From NCBI GenBank assembly GCA_034509735.1, contig JACGWO010000010.1, positions 3,534,001 to 3,598,000 on the forward strand: 64,000 bases of DNA, read 5' to 3'. The notes under the pieces are model-generated. The model saw nothing but the letters and a program-made list of their open reading frames with translations. It searched no databases and was not told where the DNA came from. Source of the stretch: Sesamum alatum (lineage: Eukaryota; Streptophyta; Magnoliopsida; Lamiales; Pedaliaceae). Of this stretch, positions 24,414-39,232 are shown piece after piece. Made by a program: the position numbers and the translations under genes. Within the stretch, counting starts at the first letter, position 1; each line of letters opens with the position of its first letter.

Positions 24414-24561
24414 TTAAATACAATTTTCCCTTTTGTTATATAAGAAATGAGCAAAAAAAAAATAAAATTATCCTCCTATCAACAGAGAACACAGGAAAAT
24501 TTGCTAAATTTTATTTACAGGGCCTTTTTTCCTCATTTATCGTAAATTGCATTTAACCCTA
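24414..24561. mobile_element. Short MULE-type MITE, family H (148 bp)
   Basis: Starts GGGTTAAATACAATTTTCC and ends GTAAATTGCATTTAACCC. Flanks TATATCATG on both sides form a 9-bp duplication, with one extra T at the left junction. Confidence 0.75.
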
Positions 24562-24616
24562 TATCATGCTGATTTAGGTATTCATGTTGATCGGATCAGA
24601 GCAGTTCAACAAGCGA

Positions 24617-24688
24617 GTCGTTGTAGTATAGTGGTAAGTATTTCCACCTGTCACGCGGGTGACCCGGGTTCGATCCCCGGCAACGGCG
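24617..24688 (+). tRNA. tRNA-Asp (GTC)
   Basis: 72 nt with acceptor pairing GTCGTTG/CAACGGC (one G-U-type pair), D arm TAGTATAGTGGTAAG, anticodon loop CTGTCAC giving anticodon GTC, and T arm CCGGGTTCGATCCCCGG. No intron and no encoded CCA. Compared with the copies at 25448 and 32386 it has AAGTATTTCCA where they have GAGTATTCCCG. The change falls in the D and anticodon stems (the stem pair CCA/CGG weakens), so function may be reduced. Confidence 0.93.
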
Positions 24689-24699
24689 AAATATCTTAT

Positions 24700-26140
24700 T
24701 GAATTTTGTTCTTTCAGCGTTTTGACACTTTCAGAATCATCAAATCAATTTTTTAGATGGGCTTGGGCTGAAGGAGATTTCCAGCCCAAAGTAAAAGGCC
24801 CATCTGTGGAAACACGTCAAGGTTTTCTTCATTCAAAACCCCATTTTGTATTTTATTTTATTTTTTATTTTAATTACAAATATAATATTAAAAATATTTA
24901 GTTTTTTACTTTTCCTCTTGTTCTGAGTAACACCGGAGTTTAGCAACAACATAAAATATCGCAAGACCAGCCTTGTTTGGTCTTGTTTCAATTTCAATGC
25001 GAAATGCGCGTCTTAAATTTTATATAGATTTTTTGTATGAAAAATAAAAATATATTTGGATTAGCTGATGTATTGTACTTTTATGTTTCTTGATGAAAAT
25101 TAATATAATTTTTTTATATAATAAAAGTAACAGTTTTATCTTATAGTGTTAGTTGTGTCAAATTAAATATATATATTTTTATTTAAATGAAAACGATAGT
25201 TACAATTTTTATTGATATAGAGTTGTGAGTTTCATCATATTAAAAGTATTATGAAAATAATACATTATTAGTATATAAAATTCATGATTGAAATTTTTTC
25301 ATATGCCAGTAAATATTCAAAAAAAGTAATAATTGAGATGATATTTATAGTGAAATATTTTCATTAAAATATTTTAACTTTCATCACCATCTTTCAAACT
25401 GAAAAATAAAATGAATTTTATTTCTTACAGAGATAGTCAACAAGCAAGTCGTTGTAGTATAGTGGTGAGTATTCCCGCCTGTCACGCGGGTGACCCGGGT
25501 TCGATCCCCGGCAACGGCGTCGTTTTCTTTATCTATCCTTTTTCAATTTTGTAGATGGGCTTGGGCTTAAGTGTATTTGGATTCTAAAGTCAATCCTATT
25601 TGCACATATAACGAAGAGGCCCATTACTTAACATGTCTAGGCCCATTTTCTATTTTAGTTTACTTTATTTTCTCTTTTAATCATGAAACTAATATAAAAA
25701 AAAAAGTTATTTTTTCACTTTACTTTTAGTAAATAAGACCTTTTGTAATAAAATACTTGAAGAAAACTATTTTGATATTATTGTTGCAAGCGAATCATAT
25801 ATTTTCTTCTTTTTACCTGTTTGTTCGCAAGATTATAATTTAATTTTACCTCATAGTAACAAAATTAGTTTGCATAAGACATTCAAGCTATACGCGGTTA
25901 ATTTTGAAAGAGAAAAAGTTCAAGAACTCTAAGAACTAAGAAATCTTGTGTAATTAGAGTAATTTTTTATTTTTTCCCCAATTTATATACAAATATTACA
26001 GTATATATAATAATTTTTCTAAATATACAGATGATACAATCCATATGCACAGAGTGTATATATATATATATATTCTTTTTAGATAAGTTGAAAATTTAAT
26101 TAAACTAATAGAGAGAATTACAATCAAAAGAGGGTCTCTC
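24700..26140. other. Intergenic around the tRNA-Asp pair
   Basis: Both tRNA-Asp copies are followed by similar sequence (GATGGGCTTGGGCT..GGCCCAT) for about 100-200 bp. Otherwise AT-rich, with no protein gene seen. Confidence 0.5.
25448..25519 (+). tRNA. tRNA-Asp (GTC)
   Basis: 72 nt, canonical cloverleaf: acceptor GTCGTTG/CAACGGC, D arm TAGTATAGTGGTGAG, anticodon stem CCGCCTGTCACGCGG, T arm CCGGGTTCGATCCCCGG. The same downstream motif GATGGGCTTGGGCT as the other two Asp copies shows shared duplication history. Confidence 0.97.
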
Positions 26141-26150
26141 ATCAATAAAA

Positions 26151-26405
26151 GGTAAAATTGTATTTTTGGTCCTATAGAATAGAAGGATTTGCATTTTTAG
26201 CCCCATACTTTATAAGTTTAACCTTTTGGTCTTACAGGATTAAAAACGTCCACATGCATGCACTAATTCTATGAGACCAAATATGTTAGGCTTTAGGACC
26301 ATATCAACAACATTTTTTAATTTTATGGAACAGAAAATGCTAAGCCCATAAAGCACAGGACATACAACACCCCTTATTCTATGGAACCAAAAGTGCAAGT
26401 TTACT
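26151..26405. mobile_element. MULE-type MITE, family I (255 bp)
   Basis: Starts GGTAAAATTGTATTTTTGGT and ends in the inverted counterpart ACCAAAAGTGCAAGTTTACT, with CCTATAGAATAG inverted to TTATTCTATGG. Flanks TCAATAAAA and TCAACAAAA match at 8 of 9. Confidence 0.75.
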
Positions 26406-26989
26406 TCAACAAAAGCTTTGCATGGGAAAATGGGAGGAGGAATGGGTAGTATCAAGTACCCATTTAGAAACACCATGCACCATTCACACAAGCTTTGGAA
26501 CTTCCATTCGGGCCAAGCAGAATATTTATGTTTAATATATTCGATCGCATTTGAGAGTTAAACGCAATTTATCCGCTTGAGAAATTAAAAAAGTTCAAAA
26601 GTCGTTCTATAAAAAGATGAAGATACAAAAAACTCTCTTAATATGTGAAAAATGATGCAAAAAACCCCCTCTGAGCGGAAAGTCAGGATGTATCAATTTT
26701 TAAATGCTAAATTTTTTTTTTGTATCGTTTTTTTTTATAGGGACTTTTTTAAAAGAAAATTTCCGTCCACGAGGATTCTAATGGCTAGAATTTCTGCTAA
26801 TTAATACACATATATAGTGAAAATTTATTACGAGTATGAAAGTTATTGAATCTTATACATGTAAAAAATTTATAGCTTGTTATTGTAAAATTTAAGTTTT
26901 CATTTTAATAAGATCTGGTTACTGTGTGCTTGTACACTTTTTTTTTTTCTTTAAAAAAACATTGATTATATGTTACATTAATGTAAATA

Positions 26990-27996
26990 GGGTTAAAAAC
27001 AGACACTCCAACGTTTGAGTCATTTTGCATTTTGCCCCTTAATCGTTTTTTTTACACTCGATCGCCAACCTTTGATTTTTGTAGTATTTTGCCTTTTTTT
27101 TTTAATTTTCTAGGGTATAAAATCGGAATATTCCAGCTACATGAATACATGCGCCCAAAGCTAATTTAGTGGTGGGTAAAATTGTAATTGCACATCCCAA
27201 TTTAAAAAAAATGCAAAAACAAAAATAAGAAACCCACAAAATGAAAAGGTCTTCTTCTTCATTTTCCTATTGCTGACCACCCAACCATTTTTGTGCCGAC
27301 GCTCCCTCCACTAGACCAGCAACACCCTCTTCAGTGTGTCTATGAAGTTCAGGTACAAACCCATTTGGAAAATCCTTCATTATTTTTCAGCCCTTGATTT
27401 CTCTTTTCGTGCTTTATTGTTATCTCATTTGTTTATTTTTTCTTGCTTGATTTTTCTTGAACTGGGACTGGTGGGGCTAATTTTCAATGCATTTGGTGAA
27501 GGGTAGTTGGTGTTTGTGGTAGAGGAACTCAATTTGAATAAGAGGAAAAATCCAAAATTTGGAGACGGGGGAAAGATTGTAGGACAGGCGAAGGAGGTGG
27601 GTGTCAGTTGTGAAGGAGGGTGGCGACTGTGAAGGTGGTGGTGCAACTGCTGGAGGTGGACGACGGCGACGAAGTGGTGGACGGCGGCAGAACATGTGAA
27701 GACCCTAAATTTGAAAATTTGGGTGAAGGTGGGTGGCGAAGGAAAGAAAAGACTCAAAATTTGGGCTTATTTTATTTTACTTCTTTGTTTTTTTTAAAAG
27801 TTGACTGATGAAATTACAAATTTACCCAACTCATAACTCGTCCAAAGGCGCGTGCATCCACGCAATGGGATATTCCAATTAGATTCGCCTGAAATTTAAA
27901 AAAAGTTGGTTGGAGAGCAAAGTGCTACAAAATCCAAAGGTCGGATGGTCGAATGTAAAAAAAAAAAAACAGTTGGGGGGTGTATGCTTTTAACCC
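26990..27996. mobile_element. MULE-type element, family E (1007 bp), possible Pack-MULE
   Basis: Starts GGGTTAAAAACAGACACTCC and ends in GGGGTGTATGCTTTTAACCC, flanked by perfect 9-bp repeats ATGTAAATA (26981-26989 and 27997-28005). The terminal inverted repeat extends inward (GTAGTATTTTGCC against a GTAGCACTTTGC-type counterpart). The interior 27240-27790 is richer in GC and in GGTGG/GACGGCGACG motifs, with open frames that do not look like a complete protein. This suggests captured host DNA. Confidence 0.82.
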
Positions 27997-28005
27997 ATGT
28001 AAATA

Positions 28006-28485
28006 AGTTAAATACATTGATTCGATCAATAAATACACGGTACAATAAACTGATATTACTATAAACTCACATTAGATGATACAAACAATCACAAGTCTGG
28101 TGGAATTCGAACTCATACTTCAAACTTATTTATGAGATCTCAACTCTTAACTAGACATCATCAATGCCCCCATATTTTGGACAACATGGTATATGCAATT
28201 TTTGGATGGAAGACGAAATTACATTTTAATATAAAAAGTTTCTAATATGACACACCACATTCTTACTAGTACAAGAGAACTACTACGAGAACTTACAATA
28301 AAAGAAATCATGATAAAAATTTAAATATATAAAAGATGAACACCAGTTACTTAGATCATGAACCCCCGATAGCTTTGGAGTGTCAGAGAAATCATCATGA
28401 CAGACAAAGACAGCTTCTTAGTTATAGTATTAGAACAAGAAAGTTTAACATGATTAGGAATTAAATCTGCGGTACTCACCCATTT
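28006..28485. other. Spacer 3' of RLP copy 2
   Basis: No gene seen. About 28340-28480 resembles the sequence 3' of RLP copy 1 (TAGATYATGAAC.., GACAGCTTCTTAGTTA), supporting the segmental duplication. Confidence 0.4.
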
Positions 28486-28490
28486 CAAAA

Positions 28491-31373
28491 TTATCTCCAT
28501 AGACGAGCCTTAATGAGGTGTATCCTTACGAACACGAAATCTCTAACGGTGTTTACCTCATTGAAAAATGCATGTCTGAATCTCCCATTAAGAAACATTG
28601 TTCCCAAGATTCCCCAAAATCCAACAATAAAATCAAGTCCCAGAGCAATATAAAATCCTTCGGTTATAACACTATCATCCTTAGGCTCCCCTTCGGTTAT
28701 TACATTAGTACTGCCATGAATTCTGAATTTGGATTTTGCTTAGATTCATCTCCCGGACAAGATTTATTAAGCGGTCACCCACATAAGCTGATTCGTCGAA
28801 TGTAAGCCCTTGATTGCTTTGTGGAATTCTTCCAGACAAGTTGTAGTATGACAAGTCCAAAACCCCGAGGTGGCTCATATCACCAAGACTGATTGGAATG
28901 CTGCCGGTGAGATGGTTTCTTGACCAATAGTAAGTGGAATGGATCCAAATAAATTGTTTCTTGAGATGTTCAGTCCCACCAAACCAACTAATTTTGTGAT
29001 GTTGCGAGGGATTTCACCTGTCAAACTATTGTTTGAAAAATCAATCAGCTTCACAAGGCCAAAATGGTTTGTGTACTTCACCTCTTTCCCTTTCCACATG
29101 AAATATGCACTTTCAAAAGATTTGGGATACAATGAGTACAACATGTCCTCAAGTGGAAATGATATAATTCCCCACAAAAGATCTATTAGATAAACATCAT
29201 TATGTTCTCTTGTCATGACAACATAATCTTGAACACATTCTGGTATAGCTCCAGAAATCATGTTGGAAGAGATGTCCAAGATTTGAATGTTTGCTAGACG
29301 ACATAGATTCGAAGGTATGCTTCCATCGAACTCGTTGGAGCGAAGGATTAGAACTATTAACTCCGAAAAACTATCTCCCATCCAAGTTGGTATTCTTCCC
29401 GTCAATCTATTCTCTCCCACGTCAATCATATTCAAGCTTGTACAATTCTTCATAGACATCGGAACTCTACCTGAGATACTATTATTACGTAAATGCAAAA
29501 CCGAAAGAGCACTCAGCAATCCGAACAAATAGGGTATCTCCCCGGAGATGTGATTGTTTGCTAAATTAAGATGACTTAAACAACTGAAAGTTAGTGAAAC
29601 AATCAGGAATTGGATTAGAAAACAAGTTGTTGGAGAGGTCGAGCAGCAACCACTTTTTGGATTGACACAAGAAGCTTACGGATCCTGAAATCTTGTTACT
29701 TGATAGATCCAACACCTTTAAACCAATATGCAAACGAGATAATGATGAATTTGGGGAGCTGATTGTAGAGAAGGAGAAGTTTGGAAAGGGACCATACATT
29801 AGGTTATGTGATGTGTTCATATAAAAAAGTTCAGGAGCTATGCTACCAAACCAACTAGGTATAACGTCTGATATTCCAGTATTGGATATGTCGATATATC
29901 TAACTCCTTTTGTGTTTTGAGCCATGTCGGGAAATTTTCTCCTAGTTTACACCGCCTCAAGTCCAAATACTCTAGTTGGAACGGGGGAATCCAACGAGGG
30001 CTGAACTTAACTTCCAGAAATGAGTTCAAGGCAAGTCCAATATTTCTAGTCGAGAGAGGTTAAACAAATGGGGCTCCGTGATTATGCCTTCCACGAGGTT
30101 TGAGCCAATCCATAGAACTTCCAGCTTGTATAGTCGTCCGATGCTTTCAGTTAAAGTTCCATTAAACATGTTGTTGTCTAGAGATAATTGCTTCAATGAT
30201 GAAAGAGACGATAGATCAGGCACTGGACCAGTAAATTGGTTTGAAGATAAATGAAGAAGGGTGAGACTTGGAAGTTGTAGATAACCATCTTGAATAGATC
30301 CACTCAATTGGTTTTCCTGGAGTTTTAATTCCGACAAGGAAGAAAACCTTGACATGTTGGGGAACAATCCACTAATACTATTTCGTCTCAAATCAAGATA
30401 CTCTAATGTTTTAGCCACAGGCCCAGACAAATTCATCATTAGCTCAATAAACTCCCTAGTGAACTTATTATCATGTAGATATAAGCCTCTTAAACTACTC
30501 AGATTCCCAAGATACTTAGGAACCCCACCTTCAAGATTATTTTTGCCAAGATTAAGATTTTCAAGTGATATCATATCCTCAAAAATATCAGGAATAGGGC
30601 TTGACATCCTATTACCGTTGAGGTTAACTGAAGTAAGACCAGTGCTGAAATTTGAGAACCAACGGATTAACGTAAAAGGGGTCGATAGGTACCAGTTCCT
30701 CGAGAGATCAAGAATGGCAAGAGGTGTAGAACCATTGATTTTAGGTAGCAACGAAAGAGGTATTTCAGGGACATCTGTAAATGCCAAATGCAACTCTTTT
30801 ATATAACCTAGTTTGCTTATTGCTTGCAACCAATTGTGTGCCATTGTGAGGTTAATTGTACTGAGATCAGCATATTCAAGTGAACTATGACTAGATAGCC
30901 AATCAAGGTTTTCGCTATAGCAATGGAAAACATCGTGAAGATCAAGATACAACAACTTGGATAGGTTCCCAAGCCGTTGAGGAATTGGTCCGCTGAAATC
31001 ACAAGCAGCAAGATTCAGATACCGTAGTTCGCTCAGTGAACCTATCAACTCGGGAATGGGAGCTAGCTCGAAATCATTGAAACTGAGGTCTAGATATCGC
31101 AAGTGCTGCAGTTCAAGTAATGAAGGGCTGATCTTACCTCTTACATGACCACCAAAATTCAATCGTGTAACATGATTGGTTCGATTATGGCAGTGGACAC
31201 CTCTCCACTTGCAACAATCCCTTTTGTTCTCGTCATTGCTCCAAGAAGATAGTTGGTCTCTAAGCATCTGATTGTATTTGTAGCATCGACCTCCGAAGAC
31301 TGTCCAAGAGTAATGAGCCTCAAGGTTGCAAGTAACATAACAAGCAAGGAGGAAGAAGGTGAAAACACTTCAT
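28491..31373 (-). pseudogene. LRR receptor-like protein (EIX2-type), copy 2, degraded
   Basis: Paralogue of copy 1, same strand, about 7.9 kb away. Start aligned at ATG 31373. Damage: one base lost in the signal peptide codons just after the start; a deletion at about 31265 removes the stretch corresponding to [18 protein letters not shown]; frame breaks near 30028, 29900 and 29566; and a deletion near 28925 joins SGSIPLTIG to unrelated frame, removing an LRR and shifting the LRRCT and membrane helix. Surviving intact blocks include DCCKWRGVHC, many LRRs, and [20 protein letters not shown] with RSNEFDGSIPSNLCRLANIQ, which shows what copy 1 lost at its second frameshift. A functional product is very unlikely. 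Confidence 0.88.
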
Positions 31374-31719
31374 CTCTATAACTATTTGTGAGATCAAGGG
31401 AAACAGAGAAAGATGGGGGCTGTGGAGATAGTTGAACTTTGTGGTTCTTGCACCAATTATATAAGCATTTTTCTTAAGGAAAAGTCAGTCACGAAGACTA
31501 TACCCACACTTGACTTTGGCTCTATTTAAATAAATTGACCCCACAACAGAAAATGAAAGAGATTACATAAAGAAAAGAGAATTAAAGAAACCCAAAGGAA
31601 ATTGCCATCAAACTTTGACATTTTATTCAAGAATTGATGATCACAACCACAAATATATAGCGGATGTGTGCGTGAGTTTTGGCTTGTACGAGGAAGCAAA
31701 ATAATTAAAAAAAAAAAAA

Positions 31720-31742
31720 AACCATATATATATATATATATT
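31720..31742. repeat. (AT)n microsatellite
   Basis: AT dinucleotide run after an A-rich stretch, upstream of RLP copy 2. Confidence 0.7.
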
Positions 31743-31903
31743 TATTTACGACTTTAACATGTTTTTAGTTGTAAATTAATGTATGATGCCGATTGATTAT
31801 AGTTATCACAATTACCATGTAATATTCTATCTAATCTATGAAAAATTGTGACTAATTAATTATCTGGTAAAGTAATTTTGCATATTAGGTGGGATATTTT
31901 TTT

Positions 31904-32326
31904 GGGTATTTACATCTACCTCCGTCAGGTTTGACATAATTACAAATACCCCTCGTTGTTTGAAAAATTACAAATATTCCCCTGAGGTTTGTAACCGTAT
32001 AACAAATAACCCATTTCCATAAAATTTTATGGGTGAACTAACCAAAATGCCCTTATGGACTGAATTATTTTTATTTAATTTTTAAAAAAAATTTAGAATA
32101 TAATATGCAGGGAGATGTTTTTTAAGTTTTTTACACAGAGGAGCAATAATGTAATTTATCTTTACCGATTTTTCTACATTTGTAATAAAAAATTTGAAGG
32201 GCAAAATAGTCAATTTCAGGCCTTTAGTTAAAAATTACAAACCTCAGGGGGTATTTATAATTTTTCAAACAACGAGGGGGTATTTGTAATTATGCCAAAC
32301 CTTAGGGGAGGTAGATGTAATTAGCC
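31904..32326. mobile_element. MULE-type foldback MITE, family B (423 bp)
   Basis: Starts GGGTATTTACATCTACCTCC and ends GGAGGTAGATGTAATTAGCC, flanked by perfect 9-bp repeats TATTTTTTT (31895-31903 and 32327-32335). It lies between RLP copy 2 and its linked tRNA-Asp. No such element lies at the equivalent place in copy 1, so it inserted after the duplication. Confidence 0.9.
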
Positions 32327-32385
32327 TATTTTTTTTGTTAATATCATAGACCTTAATATGACGTATTGATCCCATCATCAAGCAA

Positions 32386-32457
32386 GTCGTTGTAGTATAG
32401 TGGTGAGTATTCCCGCCTGTCACGCGGGCGACCCGGGTTCGATCCCCGGCAACGGCG
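32386..32457 (+). tRNA. tRNA-Asp (GTC)
   Basis: 72 nt, same as the copy at 25448 except for GCGGGCGACC in place of GCGGGTGACC in the variable region. Anticodon GTC in CTGTCAC. Downstream sequence (TTTTGTTC.TTTCAGC, GATGGGCTTGGGCTGAAG, TTTCCAGCCCAAAGTAAAAG) matches that after the 24617 copy closely, marking the segmental duplication. Confidence 0.97.
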
Positions 32458-32639
32458 AACAAATTCTTTTTATGAATTTTGTTCCTTTCAGCTTTTTTAC
32501 ACATGAAGAAGACAAATCGATTTTCTAGATGGGCTTGGGCTGAAGTGGATTTCCAGCCCAAAGTAAAAGGTTAAAGGCCCATTTCCTAAAAATAATGATT
32601 GAATCGTCAACCGTCTGGAAACGCTCATCACTCTTTCAA

Positions 32640-33150
32640 ACCCCATTAGGTATAAAATAATTGGATAGCGTGGCAGTAATCCCGCATAATTTTTAGTAAT
32701 ATTTTTTATTTTATTAAAAATAATAATTCATTAATATGTATTAAATTTTTCATTATTTAACAATGTCACATATAAAAAAAATATATGATAACTTTTTTTA
32801 ATAGATTAATCATCGATACAGACTTTATTCAAATTAAAATTAAGATTAAAACTTTGAACAATATATGTCATATTGATAACGATGAGTATATTTAGATACA
32901 ACACAAATATTAGTATATTATCTCTATTTCAATTAACAATAACTTTAAAATAAAGTGAGAGTAAATTTAATTTCTGATTATAATTGCATGGAATTAATTT
33001 TCTAAATGACTTAATTGAGTAGTTAATTCAACCTAAATTGAAAAATTAAAGGGCATTGATAGTATAATAATATTTTAGTGTACAGGGATATCAAAATTAT
33101 CACTTTATATCTAAAAACCCTCTTCAAGGAAGATTCTACACCTCTCGGTC
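32640..33150. other. AT-rich intergenic, no gene seen
   Basis: No supported feature in this stretch. Confidence 0.5.
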
Positions 33151-33160
33151 TCACATTTGA

Positions 33161-33652
33161 GGGGAAATTCTAGTTTAGAGTAGTCAACCCAAGTCATTTA
33201 CATGTTTGCACAGTATTAATCTTTATCGTGTTATTAGTATATCAAGATACATTACAAACTTACAGTAATACTTATCAAGATCATCTGATGGACCTGAACG
33301 TACGTCCTAACCTAACTTGACCTTACACGTGTGATTGTCATTTGCACCAATAACTATTGTGTTCTCGTGTTAAGTTCGATAGTTTGTGAGTAGTCACCTC
33401 TTTTTTCTCATTTTCTATAACAAAATAATAATACTAACACAAGAAATTCTAATTTGGATTCGATTTTGTCAAATCTGAATTAATCATACAATAAGTGTTA
33501 TACACTTGTCATTTGATTAATATACAATTTAGAGAAAATAATTAATTACGTGGCAAAAATATCATATTTATTTTATAATATTTTGATTCGGTCAAATTTA
33601 ATTCGGGTATGAATTTTCCTAATAATTATCATTTATTTAGAGTTAAATTTTC
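33161..33652. mobile_element. Composite of the 180-bp foldback family
   Basis: Outer ends GGGGAAATTCTAG and TTAAATTTTC are flanked by 9-bp repeats CACATTTGA (33152-33160 and 33653-33661). A second left end (GAAATTCTAATTTGGATTCG) starts at about 33444 and a second right end (TATGAATTTTCC) lies near 33619. This suggests a second family member inserted inside the first. Confidence 0.7.
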
Positions 33653-33680
33653 CACATTTGAGTATCAAGGGCAGAAAATA

Positions 33681-33850
33681 GGGGGTTAAATGCAATTTGT
33701 TCCCCGTATTAACCAAAAAGAATAATTACCCCCTGCGAAAAAATAACTAACAATTTATCCTTTTGCATTATTTAAAATGCAGCAAACAACCCACTCAGGA
33801 GTTTTTTGCTCCATTTTTTAAATACAAAGGGCAAATTGCATTTTTTCCGA
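33681..33850. mobile_element. Short GGGTTAAAT-type MITE next to a GGPPS stop codon
   Basis: Left end GGGGGTTAAATGCAATTTG and right end GGGCAAATTGCATTTTTTCC are mutually inverted. The right end lies 24 bp beyond the stop codon of the GGPPS-like gene, so the element is probably in its 3' UTR. No clear target duplication was found. Confidence 0.55.
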
Positions 33851-33873
33851 AAATAGGAGATAGAGTCAGTCTC

Positions 33874-35190
<1,317 letters not shown>

Positions 35191-35299
35191 GGAATTTCAT
35201 TTTTAGTGTCAAAAATTGATATTTTTCTCCCATTTTGTACTAGTTTTCAAATTTTAGTCCAATGCACTCATTTTTTTCAATTTTTTTCAAACTTTAAGA

Positions 35300-36740
35300 G
35301 AGGGAAAAAAAATGAATTTAAGCAACAAAATTTCTATATAATCTTACTAAAAATGGCTTCGGAAGGATCATCGCCTAGATATCTCGCTCCCATGTACCAC
35401 ACCGATTCATCAGAAAGGGTAGAAGAGGAAGACATGATCGAATCACTCGGAAAAAATGGCGAAGAGAAGATAGAAAGAAAGAAGATGAACTTACAGGTTT
35501 ATGAAGGCTTTTGATTCTCTCTTTGTCGAATGGCGTAGGGGAGAGGGGAAGAAGGTGAAAGGAGGCCCTAACGGGCACGATTACAGGGGCGAGAGGGGAA
35601 AGATATGGTTACCTGGAGGAACGTGCAGATAACCGCCCTCATTGGGCGGTTATAGGACAGACGTGGGCAGTTATCAAAAACTACCCTCCCATGATGAGCG
35701 AGTAGGGTCACGCGCCCACGCCGCAAGGTGTCTGGGCGCTAGAAATATCAAATCAGCCCTAGTCATTATTGCTAGGCTACAGCTAGGGCCTCGAAACCTA
35801 CGAAGGCTGCCAGCCTTTCCTTAATGATGAAGAAGACTTCGCGTTCTAAGGAGGGAAGGCTGACTTTCCTAGCAACAAGGAAGGTTTCACTCTCGAAAGG
35901 CAGAAGGTCGAAGAAGTCAAGGCAGCCTTGCCCCTGGAGAAGAGAGCTCCACTTGTGGGCCTCCAAGAAGACTCCTACTCTAAAGGGGAATAAGGGACTT
36001 TTTCCCCCTCTGGGTGGGGGGGACTGATTGATATGCCCAAAAACGGTCTTCCCATATACGCGGCCAAGAACGATAGAAGGACTCATCTACAAGGTACGAG
36101 CCCAGGGAAATGACTTCGCAGCCCCCAGGCCCACTTCGGAAGCCCAACACTAAGCCCACTCAAAAGAGCAGGCCAGATCCTCCTCAGAGGAGGGAGCAAG
36201 GCCCGTTCCAGGGAAGAAAGCCCATCTAAATCCCAGACAGAGAAACTTACAGGAGAGGCCTGGTCGATGAGAGACCTGCGGAGGAAGGACTTTGGAAGGA
36301 TGAGATAAGACTCAATCAAGGAAGTCAGATAAGGCTTATCCTAACATCCCACCTATCTAGGGCAGACAACACAACCACCTCCTCCTTTTTAGGAGACCAA
36401 CTAGGGTAGGACTCCAGGTAAGCTCCAAGGAGTCTTAACCCCCAGAATTCTTCTACTTCAAGGAACTCCCCCTATAAATGTCAGCCCCTTGGCTAGACAA
36501 GTAACGTTTTTTCCACTCTTGAAATGTGCGGATTTCTCTTTAATTTGTTGTTTGCACCTTGATGCTTGTTATTTTCATTAAATTCTTCTCGCATTCAAGT
36601 TCATTCATTCCACAATTATTTACTGACTTGAGCGTTGGAGTGCTAACGTTTTTTTTTTCTATCCAAATTTGCAAAATTCAGGCCCGCTTCGTTCAAATCC
36701 AAGAAGACAATTTTGATTAAACACTTTTTTGCTCACATCA
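35300..36740 (+). mobile_element. LTR-retrotransposon remnant (Tat/gypsy-like LTR)
   Basis: A GC-richer block between the two GGPPS genes. Toward its right end it has a CTATAAATG promoter-like box (36471-36479) and then a segment with ATTTACTGACTTGAGCGTTG and GAGTGCTAACG. That pattern is typical of the R-U5 of plant Tat/Ogre-type gypsy LTRs. It stops near CACATCA (36740). Upstream, a small frame from ATG 35353 (MASEGSSPRYLAPMYHTD) may be element-derived. The left boundary was not found, and there is no gag or pol. Probably a solo or truncated LTR; class by resemblance only. Confidence 0.5.
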
Positions 36741-36749
36741 ACTGTAATA

Positions 36750-37500
36750 GTATTTGTTGTTTAGATATAATTTATCTGATATTGTTGATCAAAATATGAT
36801 ATGATAGTTATCTTTATTAGATATAGATATCCAATATAGATAATTGCAATCGCTTTACTTCAAATAATAATTGTTGATTAGTTTACCTAAAACAAAAAAT
36901 GCACTATACTTTAAAATTGGAAGATAATTTAATTGTATGAAAAAGGCACATGCTAATTCCATGTTGGTGCCACACGTGATAGAGGTGTCCCACCCACCCT
37001 TTTTGGGTCAAGGACTCTTTCGTCGATTTGCACCATTCGTGGGAATTACGGAGAGCAAATTTAATTGTACATTAACCAATTATTTACAATTTACAGAAAA
37101 TAACGAATCCCGTAATGGCGTAACAAGTACAACACCTTTTATTTATTTATTTATTTATTTGATTTCACCAAATTTTATTTGGGTAAAAATTAATTTAATT
37201 CTACCAAATATTATAAAAAATAATTTAATAATTAAAAAAATGATACTAAAGTCAGTGCCGACCTAATTAAAAAGTAAAATTTTTGTTATTAATTTACACT
37301 ATTTGATATGTATGTTAAATAATTTATTGCTAAATTCGTAGCAAGTAAATTTTTATTATATTTAGCAAGTAAATATATTATATTATATAATAAAAATTAA
37401 TAATAAAAATTTTATTTACTAATTAACTCGGTTGATTTTCGTTGGTTACCCGTAAACAATTTTCTTGCAGTAAAACTTTATTACAGTAAAATTTTCTCCT
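36750..37500. other. AT-rich spacer, no gene seen
   Basis: No supported feature; an ATTT tetranucleotide run at 37139-37160. Confidence 0.5.
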
Positions 37501-37749
37501 CGTTGACCAGCTCATTTTTCTAACATCTTCTATTCTCAACAGTTCTCAAGAACTTCGATCTGAATCTTGATCTGCACGAAATCCGATAAACCCAACATCC
37601 AGAACTATTCTCAAACCAGTAAACTTTAACATTCGACGATCTGAAGTCTGAACAAACGTTTGTTGAATGTATTATTACACAGTAGTTCGATCTATGAGTA
37701 TAATCTTCTTGTTCTTGTTGCTTCACAATACACACCGACAGAAACTCTC

Positions 37750-39228
<1,479 letters not shown>

Positions 39229-39232
39229 ATAA

